Position numbers and translations under genes: made by a program
Notes under the pieces: model-generated
Database searches by the model: none
Told to the model about the DNA's origin: nothing
Seen by the model: only the letters and a program-made list of their open reading frames with translations
Source: Lyngbya aestuarii BL J
Lineage (GTDB): Bacteria > Cyanobacteriota > Cyanobacteriia > Cyanobacteriales > Microcoleaceae
Reading direction: 5' to 3'
Length of the DNA stretch: 64,000 nt
Assembly (NCBI RefSeq): GCF_000478195.2
Contig: NZ_AUZM01000002.1
Location: 124,001 to 188,000 of the forward strand
Shown here: piece after piece, positions 47,601 to 55,666 of the stretch
Position numbering within the stretch: position 1 is the first letter of the stretch
Layout: every line of letters starts with the position of its first letter

Positions 47601-49952
47601 TTACAAATCCATTGCAGTTGCCTCTGGGGAAGTTTGACGGCGAACCGGACGCGCCATCCGCAACACAAACAGGGTTCCAACCGTTAGTATTCCCATCGCC
47701 AACAACCAGAGGGAAGAGAAAACCGGATGTTCGCCAAAGCGGGCAATTTGATAGAAACTCGTGGCAACAATATAAGCCATTCCCGTCGTCCAAAATGCCA
47801 CAAATACCGTCCAATTCAGATTCGTTTCCCGGTACACGGCCGCCGTCGCCGAAACGCAGGGAAGATACAATAATACAAACAGCAAATAGGCAAACGCCCC
47901 GACCTTGCCATCGAACCGCTTCGCCATCGCCCCAAACGTTCCGAGGGTAACTTCTTGTTCTGCGGCGGCGGTTTCTGTATTATCAACGCTGCCAATATTT
48001 AACCCCAACGGATCGAGTACGGCGCTCGGAAGTTCGGCCAAATTCGCGGGAATACTCGCAAACGCCTCCCCGACATTGCCCCAAAAACTAAATTCATCCT
48101 CGGCCGCCAGTTCGGGATTGTCTTGAATTGCTAATTGACCGTATACTGCATCTAAAGTCCCGACCATCGCTTCTTTGGCAAACACGCCCGTAAAAATCCC
48201 CACCGTCGCCGGCCAATTTTCTTGAGTCACACCCATCGGCGCAAATATCGGCGTCACCGCCTGGCTGCTGACACTGAGAAGGGAATCTTTGCTATCCTGA
48301 TTTCCGAAAGAACCGTCAGTTCCCAAAGAATTCAACAAACCCAAAACCATCACCATCAGCACGATGATTTTTCCCGCCCTCCACAAAAAGGCTTGCAGGC
48401 GATCCCAAGTTCGCAGCAACACGCCTTTCATCCGGGGCAAATGGTAGGGGGGCAACTCCATCACAAACGGCGAAATTTGCCCTTTCAGGATGGTGTGTTT
48501 CATCACCAGCCCGGTAAAAATCGCCGCCAAAATGCCCAAAAGATACAGTCCGAAAACCACGTTTTGACCGCCAACCGGGAAGAAAGCCGCCGCAAACAGC
48601 GCGTAAACCGGCAATCTCGCCCCGCAGGACATGAACGGGTTCATCATAATTGTCATCAGGCGATCGCGAGAATTTTCCAACGTGCGGGTTGCCATGATCG
48701 CCGGAACGTTGCAGCCAAACCCCACCAGCATCGGCACAAAAGACTTACCGGGGAGTCCGATAAACCGCATCACCCGATCCATCACAAACGCAGCCCGGGC
48801 CATGTAGCCGGAATCTTCCAGCATCGACAGAAACAGGAACATAAACCCGATCACGGGAATAAAGGTGGCGACGGTTTGAATACCGCCCCCGGCGCCGTCA
48901 GCCAACAGGGCCACCAACCATCCCGGCATACCGATACTGTTGTACACCCGCCCCAAACCCTCGACAAAAATCGTACCCGCCAGGATATCGAAAAAGTCAA
49001 TAAAAGCGCTGCCGACGTTGATGGTAAACAAAAACATCAGGTACATCACGCCCAGGAAAATCGGCACCCCCAGCCAACGGTTGAGAACGATGCTGTCGAT
49101 TTTGTCTGAGAGGTGGCCGCTGGCCTGTCCGACCCGTTCGGTGGCGTCTTGGGTGAGGTTTTGGATGAACCCGTAGCGGCTGTCAGCAACTAATATATCG
49201 ATATCTTCGCCCAGAACTTGGTGAATGGTGTGGCGGTGTCGGGCGACAATATTGGTCAGTTGGGGCGTTGCCAGTTCCGGGGCGACCCGTTCATCGTATT
49301 GGAGGAGGTTTAAAGCCGTCCAACGGGGTTCGACGATGCGGAGGTGGCTGTGTTCGGTAATGTAGGGGATCAGTTCGTTGATCGCGTCTTCGATCACCGC
49401 CGGATACGCGACATAATGGGGCGATCGCGTTAATTGTTTGAACATCTGGCCGATGGTTTCGATCAGGCCTTTGACGCCCCGGCTTTCGGCCGCGACAATG
49501 GGAATCACGGGCAGTTCCAGGCGTTGGGCGAGCCGTTCGGGATCGATGGTAATGCCCCTTTTTTCGGCAATATCCATCATGTTTAAGGCCACCACCATCG
49601 GCAGGCGCATTTCCATTAACTGGGTTGTTAAATAAAGGTTGCGCTCCAGGTTGGAACCATCGACAATATTGATTACCAGTTCCGCTTCTCCCGACAGGAG
49701 ATAATCCCGGGCGACCAGTTCATCCATCCCGGTGGCGGTGTCTTCGGCGTCGAGGGAATAGACTCCCGGCAGATCGACGACGGTTATGGTTGTATTTTGA
49801 TATTTGAATTGTCCCTCTTTGCGATCGACGGTGACTCCGGGCCAGTTGCCGGTGCGCTGGTTCGATCCGGTGAGGGCGTTGAACAGTGTTGTTTTGCCGC
49901 AGTTGGGGTTGCCAATTAGGGCAATTATCGGTTTGAGGGGTGCCATCTTCAA
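47601..49952 (-). CDS. feoB: Ferrous iron transporter FeoB
   Basis: 783 residues. The N-terminal G domain has GNPNCGKTTLFNALTG, DLPGVYSL and NMMD, followed by the GDI helical domain. The membrane part has the two gate motifs (GFGCNVPAIMATRT and FAKEAMVGTLDAVYG) and about ten transmembrane helices. It imports Fe2+ in a GTP-dependent way. feoA lies 12 bases upstream and feoC 20 bases downstream. The gene is visibly richer in G+C than its surroundings. An apparent 295-codon frame on the opposite strand inside it is a shadow. Confidence 0.95.
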   Translation of the reverse strand: MKMAPLKPIIALIGNPNCGKTTLFNALTGSNQRTGNWPGVTVDRKEGQFKYQNTTITVVDLPGVYSLDAEDTATGMDELVARDYLLSGEAELVINIVDGSNLERNLYLTTQLMEMRLPMVVALNMMDIAEKRGITIDPERLAQRLELPVIPIVAAESRGVKGLIETIGQMFKQLTRSPHYVAYPAVIEDAINELIPYITEHSHLRIVEPRWTALNLLQYDERVAPELATPQLTNIVARHRHTIHQVLGEDIDILVADSRYGFIQNLTQDATERVGQASGHLSDKIDSIVLNRWLGVPIFLGVMYLMFLFTINVGSAFIDFFDILAGTIFVEGLGRVYNSIGMPGWLVALLADGAGGGIQTVATFIPVIGFMFLFLSMLEDSGYMARAAFVMDRVMRFIGLPGKSFVPMLVGFGCNVPAIMATRTLENSRDRLMTIMMNPFMSCGARLPVYALFAAAFFPVGGQNVVFGLYLLGILAAIFTGLVMKHTILKGQISPFVMELPPYHLPRMKGVLLRTWDRLQAFLWRAGKIIVLMVMVLGLLNSLGTDGSFGNQDSKDSLLSVSSQAVTPIFAPMGVTQENWPATVGIFTGVFAKEAMVGTLDAVYGQLAIQDNPELAAEDEFSFWGNVGEAFASIPANLAELPSAVLDPLGLNIGSVDNTETAAAEQEVTLGTFGAMAKRFDGKVGAFAYLLFVLLYLPCVSATAAVYRETNLNWTVFVAFWTTGMAYIVATSFYQIARFGEHPVFSSLWLLAMGILTVGTLFVLRMARPVRRQTSPEATAMDL

Positions 49953-49964
49953 CTCCTTTCGGGT

Positions 49965-50594
49965 TTAGGTTTGACTGAGGACTTCGACAATTAAGGCATC
50001 GGCTTCTTGTTTGCGGAGGCTGAGGTTGAACCCCCGCACGTTGATTTCGATCGGATCGCCAAAGGGGGCAACCCGAATCACCGTAAATTCGGTTCCGGGG
50101 GTGAGTCCCATCGAGAGCAGTTTGCTTTTGTAGGCCCGGTACGCTTTTTCGTAGCCCAGGATGCGCCCGGCGGTTCCCGAGGGGATTTCTCGCAGATAAA
50201 TAGAAGTTTCTTGAGTTTCCATTTTGGGTTCCTCCTGTTGAGTGTTGAGGGGTTCGTCTGTCACCATGATTTTTTCTGCCATTCCCGCCCCCAACCCCAG
50301 GCGGTTATCGGCAATGGCTACCACGACGGAGCCGCTGTTTTGCGTGCTTAAAACTTGCAGTTCGATACCGGGAGTGAGTCCCATTCCCAACATCCGGCTC
50401 ATTCCGCCTTTGCCGCGAAAACCCACCACCCACACCCGCGTTCCAGACCGGGCTTGAGTTAGAGGGAAAGACTTTGGCGCCGTCGGTTCCTGTGAGTCCG
50501 AGGTTGGGGAGGGGGTGCGAGTTCCTCCAAAGTATCTAAAGCTCCAGCTTTTACCTTTTTGACCCTGTTGAGGCTGATTTTCATTCTTATTCAA
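49965..50594 (-). CDS. feoA: FeoA protein with two FeoA domains
   Basis: 209 residues with a polar N-terminal tail of about 45, then two SH3-like FeoA domains in tandem: about 46-115 (MLGMGLTPGIELQVLS) and about 130-205 (LLSMGLTPGTEFTVIR). FeoA is a small cytoplasmic partner of FeoB; a tandem arrangement is known in some bacteria. It is the first gene of the feo operon. Confidence 0.9.
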   Translation of the reverse strand: MNKNENQPQQGQKGKSWSFRYFGGTRTPSPTSDSQEPTAPKSFPLTQARSGTRVWVVGFRGKGGMSRMLGMGLTPGIELQVLSTQNSGSVVVAIADNRLGLGAGMAEKIMVTDEPLNTQQEEPKMETQETSIYLREIPSGTAGRILGYEKAYRAYKSKLLSMGLTPGTEFTVIRVAPFGDPIEINVRGFNLSLRKQEADALIVEVLSQT

Positions 50595-51148
50595 TTGTTT
50601 AACTCCTGTTGAGTAGAGTTCGCGTCAGCCTTTTGAAATCTATTCCTATCTAGCTGTATTTATTAAATTAACATCTCTGTATTTCTACTCAGTTTATTTT
50701 TTATAAAAATTTAGCTTTTGATTGTCCTTTGCTTCTTCGGTCGTAAGAGCGGGATTTTGAGGGATTTTCAACAGTAAATTTAATTGAGAGAATGCCCTCC
50801 TACAAAGGGTTTTAAGGGAAAAATGGTTGTCTATGTCACGATTTGTATAGAGATCGTTTTTCTGAGCAAAATATGCTATTTTATCTACTCTGATTCTGAA
50901 AGAAAGTGCTCAAGATAGAGATAGAGTTAACCGCTGCCATTCCCGCTAACTGTGCCGATTTTAGATGATATAGAGTCACAACAACACCTAATTATCCTCA
51001 GATTACATTTTTATCAATTGATAATCAATTTCAATTATCTTATATCAAATACGGAAAATAATTCTACAGATCTTTGATCTGAAACTTAATTAAAAATTAT
51101 CTCAAAAAGCTTAAGGGGCTAATTTCTGGCATCCTTCTCACTTCATCC
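50595..51148. other. Intergenic region upstream of feoA
   Basis: About 550 AT-rich bases without a gene. It should hold the feo promoter. Apart from the Fur-like site noted separately I see no repeat, RNA gene or terminator that stands out. Confidence 0.4.
51020..51039. promoter_or_regulatory. Possible Fur box upstream of the feo operon
   Basis: GATAAT (51020-51025) and ATTATC (51034-51039) form a perfect inverted repeat with 8 bases between, close to the Fur consensus of GATAAT hexamers. It lies about 425 bases upstream of feoA, further than usual, so a long leader or a second transcript would be needed. Confidence 0.35.
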
Positions 51149-51451
51149 TCAATCTCCCCGATTGCTGTCACCCCCCCAAGGATTTTCACAAAAAAGTTTA
51201 TGCGCCTCAAAACTCAAACCCGCCTCCTGTGCTTTTCTTTCTAAGTATTGAATATCTCTGGTGCGTCTGATTCTAGCTTGAGCGCGAGTTGAACCACCAC
51301 TGCTAACATATGTCCAATCCCCGTCGCCAATTTTATATTTATATTTACAGACAAAATTACCCACAGCCGGCCCTTCAAAGCGAACAGGATGTATCAATAT
51401 TGGATTGGCGGAAAGTATACTAACAGCTAAGAACAGAGGAAGTTGGTTCAT
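51149..51451 (-). CDS. Small exported hypothetical protein
   Basis: 100 residues. The N-terminus (LPLFLAVSILSANPILI) looks like a signal peptide. The rest has two Cys, a YKYKIGDGDWTYV stretch and a basic RAQARIRRTRD segment. I do not recognise a family. There is no partner gene nearby. Confidence 0.5.
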   Translation of the reverse strand: MNQLPLFLAVSILSANPILIHPVRFEGPAVGNFVCKYKYKIGDGDWTYVSSGGSTRAQARIRRTRDIQYLERKAQEAGLSFEAHKLFCENPWGGDSNRGD

Positions 51452-52082
51452 TATTTCTGTATCATAAAGGACAACAATATTATTAAGTTGGCTACGGAAT
51501 AGAGAAAGGATTGACTCACAGAGATAAATTAATTTTTGATCTAACCTGGAACAGGTTTGGTATGATAGCTAAACTAGCCAGGGTGTAGCTGTCGCTTTAT
51601 CTATTATATAAATTAGGAGGATGAAAACCGGGTATGAGAGCATTGTATCAGGATGGGTATTGAAGGGAAATAATGAAGATTTTTTGAAAATCTTTATTCA
51701 AACTGCAACTCTCTAAAAGAATTGAAGCGTGTGAGGGACAAGTCTTCACTATTTTTATGAATGACTTTGAGATTTACACATTGTTATCCCTCAAAAATCC
51801 TTCCCTCAAAAATCTAAGTGTATTAAAAGGAACCTTGGCTTATATGTCTCCAGAACAAACGGGAAGCATGAATCACTTTCTTGATTATCGAGCTGATGAT
51901 GATCATAGAATAAATTAGAGAATTGGCCCGTTTACTTATCCAGCTTTCTGAAAGTTGATCCCAATAAATATGATCAACGATCAAGCCGACTAAATCCGAT
52001 CAAAAATCTTTAAATAAAGGCTTCTATTTTTTTCCTTCATACTGTATATTATGAGGATGGAGTGTTGTAAGAGAAACGGGTT
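51452..52082. other. Relic-bearing intergenic region
   Basis: About 630 bases. Apart from the kinase fragment listed separately (51757-51918), I see no gene, repeat or RNA. The sequence before the fragment cannot be read as kinase in any one frame. Confidence 0.45.
51757..51918 (+). pseudogene. Fragment of a Ser/Thr kinase gene
   Basis: 54 codons reading NDFEIYTLLSLKNPSLKN, then LSVLKGTLAYMSPEQTG and MNHFLDYRADD. This is the activation segment of the cyanobacterial multidomain Ser/Thr kinases (compare LEGTLAYISPEQTGRMNRGI in the protein at 11.6 kb). Upstream catalytic and downstream parts are missing, so it is a relic of a second such gene. Confidence 0.7.
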
Positions 52083-52568
52083 ATGAATCTCTATGATATC
52101 AAGAAAAAAATTGCCCAACTTTTAGCCTGTCATCCTGATGATATAACGACATCATATATTAAGTCCGTTATGCAAAAGTTAGGATATCTTCTGGACTTCC
52201 GAACTAAAGCCTCTTGGATGAGAACTTTAGAAATATTAACGGATTACTTTACAGAACAAGATCGAGTGTTTATCGGAACAGGAATGAACTGTGTAAGACG
52301 AAATCCGTTTTATAACTTTAGTCATATTCCAACGGGTAAAAACTGTTATTACCATCAAGAAAACAACTGGAATATTACCCATAAACTGCAATACTGTGAT
52401 CCGACATTTGGGGCATTTACTCGGGATGTTTGGATTATATTTATTCCTGATAGAGCGGTTTACGAAATCCGAAGAATTCGCTTACGCCGTGAATATTTAG
52501 ATGGGAGATATGAGGAGACAATTTATGACTATATTCCGTCTAAGGTGACTGCAATCAGCACTTGTTAA
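52083..52568 (+). CDS. Hypothetical protein
   Basis: 161 residues starting at the ATG after AGAGAAACGGGTT, without a strong ribosome binding site. The N-terminal third is helical (IKKKIAQLLACHPDD, TSYIKSVMQKLGYLLDFR). The rest is aromatic and basic with several Cys and ends with REYLDGRYEETIYDYIPSK. No signal peptide or transmembrane helix. I do not recognise a family. Confidence 0.55.
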   Translation: MNLYDIKKKIAQLLACHPDDITTSYIKSVMQKLGYLLDFRTKASWMRTLEILTDYFTEQDRVFIGTGMNCVRRNPFYNFSHIPTGKNCYYHQENNWNITHKLQYCDPTFGAFTRDVWIIFIPDRAVYEIRRIRLRREYLDGRYEETIYDYIPSKVTAISTC

Positions 52569-52853
52569 TGGAGTTACGATATCTCCTTATAGGGGGTTAA
52601 TTACAGAAAATAGAGGTAACAGAAGATAGAGTATAGGGATCTGAAAGCTGGAGAAGGTTTTTGAATTTCTATCAACTGTATAGTAAATTAATATCAGTCA
52701 GATGAACTTTCTCGATTGTTATCTGTTATGATTGTTTTCTCATAGGCGATCCGGGGATAGCTTGAGTCACTAATCTATCCCCTAAATTATAGTATCCGCT
52801 TTTTTATCGGCAATTACAACCCATATTTAAAGGGGTTAAATGCAAGCGATCGC
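52569..52853. other. Intergenic region, nothing recognised
   Basis: About 285 AT-rich bases between two unassigned genes. No structure or open frame worth naming. Confidence 0.4.
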
Positions 52854-53301
52854 ATGGCTCAATTGCAAGAGTTGGCGAAGATCACCGCAGAGGAAGTTAA
52901 ACGGGTTGAAAGCGTCTATGAGAACTTGGTAGAACAGTTGCATACCGAGGGTGAACGCCTGCAAAATACTTATAAAAATTTAGTTGAACAGTTGCACGTT
53001 TCTTTGCAAGCCGAACAGGAACAAGTGCAGCGAGTTGAGAGTGACTATCAAAATTTAGTCAGTCAATTTAATCAGGCTTTGGACTCAGGAAATAAACAAT
53101 TAATTCACTATTTAGAAAGTGTCAGTGCATCTCAAAATCAGTTATTTACAGAAGCCGATAGTTCAATTTAAAGTGATTGCTGAAAGTTTGGTCGAAGAAT
53201 TTTTAGAATGGAGTTTAACCGCCACATCGGGGGATGCTTTATCCATACAAATTCTGAAAACAATTTCTCAAGGTGAAATCGATTATGAGATCGCTAACTA
53301 A
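52854..53301 (+). pseudogene. Coiled-coil protein gene, probably frameshifted
   Basis: The first frame (52854-53171) encodes about 105 residues of coiled coil with a repeated phrase VESVYENLVEQLH, NTYKNLVEQLH, VESDYQNLVSQFN. It stops after FTEADSSI. The plus-one frame from about 53119 carries on with FKVIAESLVEEFLEWSLTAT and ends at 53301. The two parts read well as one protein of about 148 residues with a shift near 53150-53170. Function unknown. Confidence 0.5.
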
Positions 53302-53444
53302 TGTCAGGTGATCTAGATGAGATTTTAAAAAATAACCGTCCCCAATTAATTGAATGGCTCAGAGATGAATATTTAACTCTACTCGATCAACATATTATAG
53401 AAGCAAAACACCCCAGAAAAAAGCCCTTTAAAAATGGAATTTAA
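53301..53444 (+). CDS. Small hypothetical protein coupled to the coiled-coil gene
   Basis: 47 residues. The ATG overlaps the preceding stop (TAATG), suggesting coupled translation. Sequence: SGDLDEILKNNRPQLIEWLR followed by DEYLTLLDQHIIEAKHPRKK. Charged and helical, no known family. It overlaps the end of the opposite gene by four bases. Confidence 0.4.
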   Translation: MSGDLDEILKNNRPQLIEWLRDEYLTLLDQHIIEAKHPRKKPFKNGI

Positions 53445-53953
53445 TTAAGGACTTGAAAATTAGCTATCTTCCAAATTCCATCTCGATACTCAAGTTTATA
53501 GCGAACTTTTTGAGTATTAAAATTACTGTCTTTGACCTCACCATTTTGGTAAAAGGTGGTATCTTCTGTTACCTTAACTTCAATTGTTGCTTTATTTCCA
53601 GCCGCTGCAAATCGTTCAACGGTTTCTACTTTCTGCACGCCGTATTCATAATAGCCATCGTTTTCAATTAAAAAATCAATGGATTTTAAAGTATCTTGAT
53701 ACAGTTCGCCCGTGGTAAACTGTTCTAAAGTTCGACGGTCAAAAGGAGGGGCAAAAATCCTAGATTTTGCGTCCAACCATTCACTCACCAAATCGGCCGC
53801 TTCTCCCAACGTTATAGAGGGATTTTGAGCCAGTATTATTGAGTTTTGTGCAGTTAAAGAATCAAAGTGTTGTCCGGGCGAAGTTTCTGCAAAAACAGGT
53901 TCAGTCCACGCCAACGGGAACAAGAAGATTGCGGTTAAAATTCTGAGTTTCAT
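53441..53953 (-). CDS. Exported protein with ARC6 IMS-like (DUF4101) domain
   Basis: 170 residues. A signal peptide (ILTAIFLFPLAWTEPVFA) is followed by a linker and an SnoaL-like fold with the ARC6-like intermembrane domain pattern: AADLVSEWLDAKSRIF near the start, then VTEDTTFYQNGEV and VRYKLEYRDGIWKIANFQVL at the end. In ARC6/Ftn2 this domain mediates contacts at the division site. Stand-alone exported versions are common in cyanobacteria and uncharacterised. Confidence 0.75.
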   Translation of the reverse strand: MKLRILTAIFLFPLAWTEPVFAETSPGQHFDSLTAQNSIILAQNPSITLGEAADLVSEWLDAKSRIFAPPFDRRTLEQFTTGELYQDTLKSIDFLIENDGYYEYGVQKVETVERFAAAGNKATIEVKVTEDTTFYQNGEVKDSNFNTQKVRYKLEYRDGIWKIANFQVLN

Positions 53954-54078
53954 GGCTTTTTCTCAATTCGTCGTCATTCCCAAGCTGAAAATAAACTAAA
54001 CGTTACTACAAATTGCGATCGCCAATTTTCGGAAATTCGTGCTAAGAATAAATCAGTGCCAAATTGCAGAGGTTTAAT

Positions 54079-54678
54079 ATGACTGCAAAACAAATTTTGA
54101 TGATCGTCGGTGATTTTGTGGAAGACTACGAATGTATGGTTCCCTTCCAGGCGTTACAGATGGTTGGTCATACAGTTCATGCGGTTTGTCCCAACAAAAA
54201 AGCGGGGGAAACGGTTCGGACTGCGGTTCATGACTTTGAAGGAGATCAAACCTACAGCGAAAAACCCGGTCATAATTTTAAATTAAACGCCACCTTTGAT
54301 CAGATTAATGTTAAAAATTATGACGCTTTGGTGATTCCCGGTGGACGCGCTCCTGAATACATTCGCTTAAATCAACAAGTAATAGAAATGGTCAAACATT
54401 TTGCCCAAACTGATAAACCAATTGCCGCAATTTGTCATGGTGCCCAACTGTTAGCCGCAGCTAATGTAATTCAAGGAAAACGCTGTTCAGCTTATCCGGC
54501 TTGTCATCCTGATATAAAAATGGCAGGCGGAGAATATGTAGAGATTCCTGTTGATGAAGCGGTGGTTGATGGTAATTTAGTCACTGCACCCGCATGGCCT
54601 GCTCATCCTCGTTGGTTGGCGGAATTTCTGAAAGTATTAGGTACAACAATTGAACATCGAGAATTAACTACCGTTTAG
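54079..54678 (+). CDS. DJ-1/PfpI family protein
   Basis: 199 residues from the ATG at 54079 (an in-frame upstream start at 54064 is less likely). The nucleophile elbow is Cys119 in [10 protein letters not shown], and an acid is present at the expected site in GDFVEDYE. Ends with [15 protein letters not shown], typical of the YhbO/PfpI group. Members are proposed to be glyoxalases, deglycases or chaperones; substrate is uncertain. Confidence 0.9.
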   Translation: MTAKQILMIVGDFVEDYECMVPFQALQMVGHTVHAVCPNKKAGETVRTAVHDFEGDQTYSEKPGHNFKLNATFDQINVKNYDALVIPGGRAPEYIRLNQQVIEMVKHFAQTDKPIAAICHGAQLLAAANVIQGKRCSAYPACHPDIKMAGGEYVEIPVDEAVVDGNLVTAPAWPAHPRWLAEFLKVLGTTIEHRELTTV

Positions 54679-54780
54679 TTATTTTACCGAATAAAAACTT
54701 ATTGTAGGGGGCATCAGATTGGAAAGTTAAAATAAAGTTACTTATTCCATCTTCTGATGTACCCCATCCACATCAACTAT

Positions 54781-55635
54781 TTATTGATCGTTAAGTGACC
54801 AGTCATAATCAAGATATTTAATCTGATATTTTCCATTCATCAAATACTCTTGTTCTGATTCATCGAGATATTGACTGAGAAAGTTTAAGACCGCACGTTC
54901 TTTATCACTGCCTGTAAATTTTTCTTGAACCTTGAAACTGGGAATAAAATCTTCACCAAACCATTTAAAGATCGAGGATAGATAAACTTTATTGTCTTGT
55001 TTATCAATTTTAAAATTCTGATTAAGGGCTATAAATCTACGGGTTTGTTTATTGAGTTGTTCGTCAAGTTTATCTCCGATATAGGGTTCCTGAAGTAATA
55101 TCGGACAACCAATAGAAGCACAAACTAATCCCATATGTATGCGAGGTTCGTTGAATTGAACACGCAATATTTTATGTTCAATTTCATCTAATGTCACCTC
55201 TTTTCCAATGACCTTAAATTGAATTCTTGTCCACACTCCAGGAATGTCACGAATGCTTTTACTAGGATAGTTTTCAATAATAGCCAGTAACGTTAATGAG
55301 TTATAAGCATTAATCCAAAATGCAATTTTTTCTTTCTCTGTCCAGTTGGCAAAAGTATCAGGAGAAAGAGTCGCTAAAGACGCATTAAATGTATCTAATA
55401 CTTGACGATTTTCTTTCAAGACTTTGTAGTTAACTTTTCCTTCTTGATCGACATAGGTAGAAAGAACTTGTTGATATTTTTGATAGTTAAAGGGTTTAGT
55501 TGCAGCTAAAGTTACGCTAGACTCGATTGAGTTTGAATGATTTGTGTCCAGATTTAAGGGTGTAGTTTCCGTCGCACAACTGGAGATTAAAAACAGGATT
55601 GGAATGAGTATAATTAAAGTTTTGAAGTTATTCAT
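54781..55635 (-). CDS. DUF547 lipoprotein
   Basis: 284 residues from the ATG at 55635. This start gives a clear lipoprotein signal (LIILIPILFLISSCA), whereas an earlier one would run into the upstream gene. The DUF547 domain shows EKIAFWINAYNSLTLLAI, HMGLVCASIGCP and IFKWFGEDF. DUF547 proteins are widespread, extracytoplasmic and of unknown activity, with a conserved Cys/His arrangement that suggests a papain-like or hydrolase fold. Confidence 0.88.
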   Translation of the reverse strand: MNNFKTLIILIPILFLISSCATETTPLNLDTNHSNSIESSVTLAATKPFNYQKYQQVLSTYVDQEGKVNYKVLKENRQVLDTFNASLATLSPDTFANWTEKEKIAFWINAYNSLTLLAIIENYPSKSIRDIPGVWTRIQFKVIGKEVTLDEIEHKILRVQFNEPRIHMGLVCASIGCPILLQEPYIGDKLDEQLNKQTRRFIALNQNFKIDKQDNKVYLSSIFKWFGEDFIPSFKVQEKFTGSDKERAVLNFLSQYLDESEQEYLMNGKYQIKYLDYDWSLNDQ

Positions 55636-55666
55636 CGTTATGAGTAGAGGTTCAATTGGATTGAGA

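Noticed and set aside
48222-49109. A 295-codon open frame antisense to feoB
   Set aside because: It lies wholly inside a strongly supported FeoB gene, is very rich in His, Arg, Gln and Pro, and has no family pattern; it results from the codon composition of feoB.
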